64,000 nt of DNA from Actinophytocola sp963729115 (GTDB lineage: Bacteria > Actinomycetota > Actinomycetes > Mycobacteriales > Pseudonocardiaceae), in assembly GCA_963729115.1 (NCBI GenBank), contig CAVSMR010000003.1:310001-374000 (forward strand). Reading direction: 5' to 3'. The notes beneath the pieces are model-generated. The model was not told the DNA's origin and did no database searches. It saw nothing but the letters and a program-made list of their open reading frames with translations. A program made the translations under genes and the position numbers. Below are positions 58,889-64,000 of the stretch, piece by piece. How positions within the stretch are numbered: position 1 is the stretch's first letter; each line of letters opens with the position of its first letter.

Positions 58889-59039
58889 CCGCGAGTCCAA
58901 CGCTCCGAACCCGCGAGTCCCCCGCTCTGGCTCGCGAGTCCCCCGTTCCGGTCCCGGGGAACCGGGGGCTCGCGGTCGGGAACCGGGGGCTCGCGGTCGG
59001 GAACCGGGGACACGCGGTCGGGGACGGGGGACTCGCGGG
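58889..59039. repeat. Dispersed GCGAGTCC repeat, copy B, with inverted units
   Basis: Three forward units of about 21 bp (58889-58951, core CGCGAGTCC) match copy A at 2459-2522 in order and sequence. They are followed by three or four units of the opposite orientation (core GGGGGCTCGCGG or GGGGGACTCGCGG) up to 59039, so the whole block can fold into a long hairpin. It fills the middle of the 361-bp gap between the DUF1214 operon and the divergent RND gene. The units are too short and too imperfect for CRISPR repeats. Confidence 0.75.
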
Positions 59040-59154
59040 TACGGGGCGGGGTGGGGTGGTCACCGGGTGTTCCGGATCTCCGGGCGGGTCGGGGTGATCC
59101 CTGAGCAAACACCGGGGAAGGTCCGGATCCCCGTGGCCCCGCGCGGCACGAGGC

Positions 59155-59170
59155 TTTGACCAACGTCAAA
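59155..59170. promoter_or_regulatory. Operator-like repeats before the RND gene
   Basis: TTTGAC-CAAC-GTCAAA is a perfect inverted repeat, and AACGTCAAACGG is then repeated directly (59162-59185). They lie 16-46 bp upstream of the RND start and include TTGACC as a possible -35. Confidence 0.5.
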
Positions 59171-59201
59171 CGGAACGTCAAACGGACCAGAGGGGTACAC
59201 G

Positions 59202-61388
59202 ATGGGGAAGCCGATGTTGACCGTGCGGATCGCCCGGTGGAGTGCGGAACATCCATGGCGCGCGATCGGCGCCTGGCTGGTGTTCGTGGCGATCTGCATC
59301 GGGGCGGGGCAGGTCGCCGGCACCAGGCAGGCCGACTTCGACGACAACCCGAAGGGCGAGCTCGCCACCTACCAGAGCATCGTCGACGAGGCCGGCTTCG
59401 AGCGGCCCTCGACCGAGAACGTCCTGATCACCGCCAAGGACGGGAGCCTCGACCGGAACCAGGCGATGGCGGCCGCCGCCGACGTGCGGCAGCGCATGGA
59501 CACGCTGGCCGAGGTCGGCAAGGTCAGCGATCCGGTCCCGTCGCCGAAGGGGACCGCGGTCCTCGTCAATGTCGAGATGACCGGGGCCTCCGACACGTCC
59601 GAGGAGCGCATCCAGCCGCTGCTCGACACCACCGCGAAGGTCCAGCAGAGCTACCCCGACCTGCGCGTCGAACAAGTCGGCGGGGCCTCGCTGGACAAGG
59701 CGCTGACCGAGACCCTCGGCCAGGACTTCCAGCAGGCCGAGCTCATCAGCATCCCGGTCACGCTCGTGATCATGCTGCTCGTCTTCGGTGCGCTGATCGC
59801 CGCCGGCGTGCCGGTGCTGCTCGCGATGTCCGCGGTCGGCACCGCGCTCGGGCTGTCCGCGCTGGTCTCGCACCTGATCCCGGCCACCGACAACACCTCG
59901 AGCATGATCCTGCTGATCGGCATGGCCGTCGGCGTCGACTACTCGCTGTTCTACGTCCGGCGAGAACGGGAGGAACGTGCCAAGGGCGCCGGGCACGTCG
60001 ACGCGGTCGAGATCGCGGCGGCCACCTCCGGGCACGCGATCGTGGTCTCCGGCATCGCGGTCACCGTGGCCATGGCCGGCATGTTCGTCACCAACGACAT
60101 CGTCTTCTCCTCGATCGCCGTCGGCACGATCCTCGTCGTGCTCGCCGCGATGATCGGCTCGATCACGGTCCTGCCCGCGCTGCTCGCCAAGCTCGGCCGC
60201 TGGGTGGACCGGCCGCGGATCCCGATCATCTGGCGGCTCTCGATGCGCGACGGCAAGGAGCCCCGCTTCTGGAAGGCCGTGCTGGCGCCGAGCCTGCGCC
60301 GCCCGCGCACCACGCTGATCATCTCCAGCGGCGTGCTGGTCGCGCTCGCGATCCCCGCGTTCGGCATGACGCTCAACGCGCCCTCCGAGGAGGACCTGCC
60401 GCGCAGCATCCCGATCATGCAGACCTACGACCGGCTGACCGGCGCGTTCCCGAGCACCGGCGCCTCGCACGAGATCGCCGTCCGGGTGCCGGCCGACCAG
60501 ACCGGCGCGGCGAACGCCGCGGTGGACGACCTGCTCGACCGGCTCGCCGCCGACCGCGGGTTCGCCCACGACCAGCCGCCGGAGGTCACCCGCGCCGCGG
60601 GCGGCCGGATCGTGCTGATCTCCGCGGGCATCCCGTACGACGGCGGCAGCGCGCAGGCCGACAGCTCGCTGGCGGAGCTGCGCACGACCCTGCTGCCGCA
60701 GACCATCGGCACCATCGCCGGCGCCGAGTACGCGGTCAGCGGCATGACCGCCGGGGAGAACGACTTCGTCGGCCAGATGAACGACTCGCTACCGTGGGTC
60801 ATCGGGTTCGTGCTGCTGCTCACGTTCTTCGTGATGCTGTGGGCCTTCCGGGCACCGGTGATCGCGCTGAGTGCCATCGGGCTGAACCTGCTCTCGGCCG
60901 GCGCCGCGTACGGCGTGCTGGTCCTGGTCTTCCAGCACACCTGGGCCGAGGGCCTGCTCGGGTTCACCTCGACCGGCGGCATCACCGCCTGGCTGCCGGT
61001 GATCCTCTTCGTCACGCTGTTCGGCCTGTCGATGGACTACCACGTGTTCGTGGTCAGCCGCATCCGCGAGGCCGCCCAGAGTGGACTGTCCACGCGGGAC
61101 GCCGTGGCCGCCGGCATCACCCGGTCGGCCGGCGTGGTGACGAGCGCGGCCGCGGTCATGATCGGCGTGTTCTCGATCTTCGGCACGCTGAGCACGATCG
61201 ACATGAAGCAGATGGGCGTCGGGCTGGCGACGGCGATCCTGATCGACGCCACGCTGATCCGGGCGGTCGTGTTGCCCGCGCTGATGACGGTCCTGGGCGG
61301 GGCGAACTGGTGGACGCCGCGCTTCCTGCGTCGCCGCGCACCGGTGGCGCCGCCGCCCGAGCCGCGCGTTCTCGAACCGATCGGCTGA
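59202..61388 (+). CDS. MmpL-type RND transporter
   Basis: A 728-residue RND exporter of the MMPL class, ATG after AGAGGGG. Twelve transmembrane segments are arranged as 1 + 5, twice, with two extracytoplasmic porter domains (residues 45-190 and 395-545). VGVDYSLFYVRREREE and LSMDYHVFVVSRIREA are the paired proton-relay motifs with Asp-Tyr in helices 4 and 10. MmpL proteins export lipids, siderophores or drugs in actinobacteria. No adaptor or regulator is adjacent; it is divergent from the KstR-type operon and might share regulation with it. Confidence 0.93.
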   Translation: MGKPMLTVRIARWSAEHPWRAIGAWLVFVAICIGAGQVAGTRQADFDDNPKGELATYQSIVDEAGFERPSTENVLITAKDGSLDRNQAMAAAADVRQRMDTLAEVGKVSDPVPSPKGTAVLVNVEMTGASDTSEERIQPLLDTTAKVQQSYPDLRVEQVGGASLDKALTETLGQDFQQAELISIPVTLVIMLLVFGALIAAGVPVLLAMSAVGTALGLSALVSHLIPATDNTSSMILLIGMAVGVDYSLFYVRREREERAKGAGHVDAVEIAAATSGHAIVVSGIAVTVAMAGMFVTNDIVFSSIAVGTILVVLAAMIGSITVLPALLAKLGRWVDRPRIPIIWRLSMRDGKEPRFWKAVLAPSLRRPRTTLIISSGVLVALAIPAFGMTLNAPSEEDLPRSIPIMQTYDRLTGAFPSTGASHEIAVRVPADQTGAANAAVDDLLDRLAADRGFAHDQPPEVTRAAGGRIVLISAGIPYDGGSAQADSSLAELRTTLLPQTIGTIAGAEYAVSGMTAGENDFVGQMNDSLPWVIGFVLLLTFFVMLWAFRAPVIALSAIGLNLLSAGAAYGVLVLVFQHTWAEGLLGFTSTGGITAWLPVILFVTLFGLSMDYHVFVVSRIREAAQSGLSTRDAVAAGITRSAGVVTSAAAVMIGVFSIFGTLSTIDMKQMGVGLATAILIDATLIRAVVLPALMTVLGGANWWTPRFLRRRAPVAPPPEPRVLEPIG

Positions 61389-61403
61389 GATTCACCGGAT
61401 ACG

Positions 61404-61436
61404 AGTGCCGCACGCCAGAAATTGGCGTGCGGCACT
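61404..61436 (+). terminator. Terminator of the RND gene
   Basis: AGTGCCGCACGCCA-GAAAT-TGGCGTGCGGCACT, a perfect 14-bp stem 16 bp after the stop, followed by TGTGATTT. Confidence 0.9.
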
Positions 61437-61524
61437 TGTGATTTCCGGCCAATCCCCCGCGCGGGGGGTACCGAATGTCGGGCTGGAGGGCGATGTGCGC
61501 CCCGTCCAGCAAGGAGTTCCACGC

Positions 61525-61833
61525 ATGACGCACCAGCAGCAGCAACCCGAGCGCGCCGGGCTGAACCGGCGCAAGGTGATCCTGACCGGAGCCGGCATCG
61601 CGGCCGCCGGCGTGGTGGTCGGGGCCGGGGTACCGATCGTCGGCTCCCAGCTGACCAGCGACGCGGAGTCCGGCGAGCCGGTCGGGGCACCGGCCAAGCC
61701 TGTCATGGTCCACCTGCGCGACGCCGGCGCCGGGCACTTCGACGTGTTCGTCGGCACCGCGCGGACCCAGGTCACCGACCGCGCGTTCGCCGCGCGGCTG
61801 TCCGACGCGGCCCGCCAGGCGGAAGGGAAGTAA
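61525..61833 (+). CDS. Small anchored protein of the DUF4331 operon
   Basis: A 102-residue protein, ATG after AAGGAG. RRKVILTGAGIAAAGVVVGAG (residues 15 on) is a twin-arginine-like or single membrane segment. The outer part has a short beta domain (KPVMVHLRDAGAGHFDVFVG) and a helical end. It comes 4 bp before the DUF4331 gene and was probably selected with it. Family unknown. Confidence 0.8.
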   Translation: MTHQQQQPERAGLNRRKVILTGAGIAAAGVVVGAGVPIVGSQLTSDAESGEPVGAPAKPVMVHLRDAGAGHFDVFVGTARTQVTDRAFAARLSDAARQAEGK

Positions 61834-61837
61834 CGCC

Positions 61838-63235
61838 ATGTCCTCGCACCGCGAAGCACCCGAGATCTCGAAGGACCCGGTCGCCGACTCCACCGACGTG
61901 TACGCGTTCGTGAGCCCCGACAAGCCCGACACGGTCACCCTGATCGCGAACTACGTGCCGTTGCAGGCGCCCGCCGGTGGCCCGAACTTCTACGAGTTCG
62001 GCGACGACGTGCGCTACGCGATCCACATCGACAACAACGGCGACGGCCAATCCGACGTCAGCTACGAGTTCCGGTTCACCACCCAGGTTCGCAACCCGAA
62101 CACGTTCCTCTACAACACCGGCCCGATCCTCAAGATCGACTCGCCGAACTGGAACCGCCGGCAGTTCTACAAGGTGATCCGCCGCGACGCGCGCGGTCGC
62201 GAGGAGGTGCTCGCCGACGGGCTGCCCTGCCCGCCGTGCAACATCGGGCCGCTGTCCACACCGAACTACGAAGCCCTCGCCACCGCCGCCATCCGCAACC
62301 TCGGCGGCAAGCGGCGGGTCTTCGCCGGGCAGCGTGCCGAAGGCTTCTACGTCGACCTCGGCGCGGTGTTCGACCTGCTCGACCCGCGCCCGTTCGCCGA
62401 CGCGCACGAGCACTTCGGACTCGCCAAGTTCCCGCAGTCCGGCAACGGGGTCAACGCCACGAAGAACCTCAACGTGCACACGATCGCGCTGCAGGTCCCG
62501 ATCACCGAGCTGACCCGCGACGGCTGGCACGGCAAGGACGTCAACGACCCGCGCGCCACGATCGGCGTGTGGACCACGGCGAGCCGCCAGCGCGTGCGGA
62601 TGTTCGACGCCGAGCTGAACAACACGTGGAGCACCGGCCCGTACCGGCAGGTGTCCCGGCTCGCGATGCCGCTGTTCAACGAGGTCGTCGTGCCAATGGG
62701 GCGCAAGGACTTCTGGAACACCCAGAAGCCGAAGGACGACAGCCAGTTCGCGAAGTTCGTGGCCAAGCCCGAGGTCGCGCAGCTGCTGCCCGGCCTGTTC
62801 CCGGGGGTGTTCCCGAACCTCGACGTGCTCAACAAGTCGGGCAAGCCGCGTGCCGACCTGCTCGCGATCCTGCTGACCGGCATCCCGGCCGGCCTGATCG
62901 AGGGCTTCCAGAACTTCACCGGCAAGACCCAGGCGGACCTGATGCGGCTCAACACCGCCATCCCGCCGTCGGGCTCGCCCAGCATCTTCGGCCTGCTCGG
63001 CGGCGACCTCGCCGGCTTCCCGAACGGCCGCCGGGTGTTCGACGACGTGGTGGCCATCGAGCTGCGGGCGATCGCCGGCGCGACGTACGCGCTGGTGGAC
63101 AAGAACTACACGCCCGACCCGGCCGCGTCCCAGGTGGACGACGGGGTGACTCCGGACAACCTGGACATCCCCTACCTGAACCGGTTCCCGTACCTGGGCA
63201 CGCCGCACAACGGCTTCGACAACCCCAGCAGCTGA
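61838..63235 (+). CDS. DUF4331 protein
   Basis: A 465-residue protein of the DUF4331 family: MSSHREAPEISKDPVADSTD is the conserved N-terminus (SHREAP), with Asp residues, and DVYAFVSPD and HIDNNGDGQSDVSYEFRF follow, the latter an EF-hand-like calcium-binding loop. It has no signal peptide of its own in spite of that; export would need the upstream anchored partner or another route. Function of the family is unknown; paralogues are often secreted and linked to metal or carbohydrate binding. Confidence 0.9.
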   Translation: MSSHREAPEISKDPVADSTDVYAFVSPDKPDTVTLIANYVPLQAPAGGPNFYEFGDDVRYAIHIDNNGDGQSDVSYEFRFTTQVRNPNTFLYNTGPILKIDSPNWNRRQFYKVIRRDARGREEVLADGLPCPPCNIGPLSTPNYEALATAAIRNLGGKRRVFAGQRAEGFYVDLGAVFDLLDPRPFADAHEHFGLAKFPQSGNGVNATKNLNVHTIALQVPITELTRDGWHGKDVNDPRATIGVWTTASRQRVRMFDAELNNTWSTGPYRQVSRLAMPLFNEVVVPMGRKDFWNTQKPKDDSQFAKFVAKPEVAQLLPGLFPGVFPNLDVLNKSGKPRADLLAILLTGIPAGLIEGFQNFTGKTQADLMRLNTAIPPSGSPSIFGLLGGDLAGFPNGRRVFDDVVAIELRAIAGATYALVDKNYTPDPAASQVDDGVTPDNLDIPYLNRFPYLGTPHNGFDNPSS

Positions 63236-63247
63236 GGCGGAGAATCC

Positions 63248-63535
63248 ATGATGGACACGTTGGTCCTCGACATCGGCGGTGACGTCGGCGCGCTCGTCAT
63301 CCACGCCGGCCCCGAGCTCGCCGAGCAGGAGATCGAGATCAGTCCCGGCACGGACCCGGCCACCAAGCGCAGCCACAACGTCGTGCACGCGCGGCAGGGG
63401 TATGGCGGGGTCGCCTACACGGCGGTGTTCCCGAGCGTGCCGGCCGGCGACTACACGGTGTGGCACCGCGACGGCACGCCCCACGCGACGATCTCGATCC
63501 AGGGCGGCCGGGTCACCGAGCTGCGGCTGGCCTGA
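63248..63535 (+). CDS. Small beta protein following DUF4331
   Basis: A 95-residue, all-beta protein (LVLDIGGDVGALVIHAGPEL, then VAYTAVFPSVPAGDYTVW, then ISIQGGRVTELRL) resembling a single prealbumin/CNA-B-like or transthyretin-type carboxypeptidase-regulatory domain. GGCGGAGAATCC precedes two ATGs (63248, 63251). It is the third gene of the DUF4331 operon, 12 bp downstream. Function unknown. Confidence 0.8.
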   Translation: MMDTLVLDIGGDVGALVIHAGPELAEQEIEISPGTDPATKRSHNVVHARQGYGGVAYTAVFPSVPAGDYTVWHRDGTPHATISIQGGRVTELRLA

Positions 63536-63561
63536 ACTACGATCCGGCGCTATCGAGCGCG

Positions 63562-63592
63562 AGACCTCCCGGGCCGGCGGCTCGGGAGGTCT
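63562..63592 (+). terminator. Terminator of the DUF4331 operon
   Basis: AGACCTCCCG and CGGGAGGTCT form a perfect 10-bp stem around an 11-base loop, 26 bp after the stop. Confidence 0.85.
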
Positions 63593-63692
63593 TCGCGTGC
63601 GTAAATACCCCTGTTGAGGGCCCTGAACACGGAGAACGCATAACCCGCCCCTCGCATGCGGAGGGTCGGACACGCCATGATCTCCTCTTGAC

Positions 63693-63704
63693 GTGACCGG
63701 TCAC
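63693..63704. promoter_or_regulatory. Palindrome upstream of the TIR gene
   Basis: GTGACCGGTCAC is a perfect 12-bp palindrome, 14 bp before the start of the TIR-domain gene and touching its ribosome site. It directly follows TTGACG at 63688-63693. Confidence 0.45.
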
Positions 63705-63718
63705 CGGAAGGAGCCGCA

Positions 63719-64000
63719 GTGCGGGTGTTCGTGAGCCACCGCACCGAGAGCGAGGGACCCCTCGCTCGCCGGCTGTCCGGGGACCTCGAGAGACGGGGTT
63801 TCGCCACCTGGGTGGCACCGCGGGACATCGACCCGGGCAGCACCTGGCCGCAGGGCATCGAGGCCGGCCTGCGCGCGTGCACGCACGTGGCGGCGCTGCT
63901 GACCGAGGAGGCCCTCAGCTCGCCGTCGACCGCGCACGAGCTGCGGGTCGCGGAGATGCTCCAGCTCGACGGGCGCGCGGTGCTCGTGCCGGTGCTGCTC
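63719..64000 (+). CDS. TIR-domain protein, 3'-truncated by the window
   Basis: GTG 63719 follows AAGGAG. The 94 visible residues form the start of a TIR domain: VFVSHRTESEGPLARRLSGD is strand A and helix A, LERRGFATWVAPRDIDPGS holds the BB-loop region, IEAGLRACTHVAALLTEEAL is strand C/D, and SSPSTAHELRVAEM holds the Glu that is catalytic in NAD-cleaving TIRs (HE-L). The rest runs past the right edge, so partner domains (NB-ARC, TPR, STAND, membrane) are unseen. Bacterial TIR proteins act as NADases in phage defence or as scaffolds of regulators. Confidence 0.85.
   Translation, partial: MRVFVSHRTESEGPLARRLSGDLERRGFATWVAPRDIDPGSTWPQGIEAGLRACTHVAALLTEEALSSPSTAHELRVAEMLQLDGRAVLVPVLL

Noticed and set aside
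58889..59039. Possible CRISPR array
   Set aside because: Units are about 21 bp, contiguous without spacers, imperfect, and reverse orientation half-way; no cas genes are near.

Overview
The window is a very GC-rich actinobacterial chromosome segment. I read it as Pseudonocardiales, with Amycolatopsis or a close relative most likely. The grounds are almost exclusive G/C at codon third positions, GTG starts, 4-bp GTGA/ATGA coupled genes, F420/PPOX-type and LLM flavin enzymes, a KstR-like operator, large LAL-type LuxR regulators and TANNNT-type -10 boxes. About 60 genes are supported. No tRNA, rRNA, CRISPR array, insertion sequence or integrase was found.

Layout. 0-4.3 kb: a 5'-truncated SDR, a secreted M1 metallopeptidase, a Tat-exported glycosidase-fold protein and an anchored lipase-like hydrolase. 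4.3-7.2 kb: a three-gene minus-strand operon (RseB/LolA-like protein, ABC ATPase, ABC permease). 7.3-9.4 kb: a dienelactone hydrolase with a small partner, and a MarR/PPOX pair whose start codons overlap inside a perfect 16-bp palindrome. 9.4-16.8 kb: HrpB helicase, the RNA 2'-phosphotransferase KptA, an O-acyltransferase/SGNH membrane enzyme, and a MarR gene coupled to an MFS transporter fused to a universal-stress domain. 17.7-25.1 kb: a cyclase/ATPase/TPR regulator carrying one frameshift, then a TetR gene facing a heterodimeric ABC exporter through two matching operators; the first exporter subunit is also frameshifted. 25.2-31.0 kb: two tandem LAL regulators.

31.1-42.4 kb resembles a general/envelope stress island: K+-channel-like protein, DUF2252, diacylglycerol-kinase-like enzyme, amphi-Trp protein, DUF7144, DHA2-type MFS, DUF1269, holin-like, DUF6069, a 32-residue membrane microprotein, two HdeD proteins, a BrkB-like protein and a lipoprotein. 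42.4-46.7 kb is a disturbed, locally AT-richer patch: a third LuxR regulator shattered by many frameshifts, a short secreted peptide with a frameshift after its fifth codon, a small helical protein and a VOC protein.

46.9-50.1 kb: an operon of three alpha/beta hydrolases behind a palindromic operator. 50.2-55.5 kb: a STAS protein, a winged-helix/alpha-beta-hydrolase fusion regulator facing a methyltransferase, FAD oxidoreductase and stand-alone LigD-type phosphoesterase operon, and an LLM flavoprotein. 55.4-58.8 kb: a coupled DUF1214, sulfotransferase, SDR and SRPBCC operon behind a KstR-type site, suggesting a role in steroid degradation. 59.2-61.4 kb: an MmpL/RND transporter. 61.5-63.5 kb: a DUF4331 operon. 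A TIR-domain gene begins at 63.7 kb and runs off the right edge.

Two kinds of non-coding structure stand out. A GCGAGTCC-type repeat family occurs in two divergent promoter regions 56 kb apart, and a palindromic word TCCANNNTGGA is scattered mostly inside genes, several times at the cost of rare codons.
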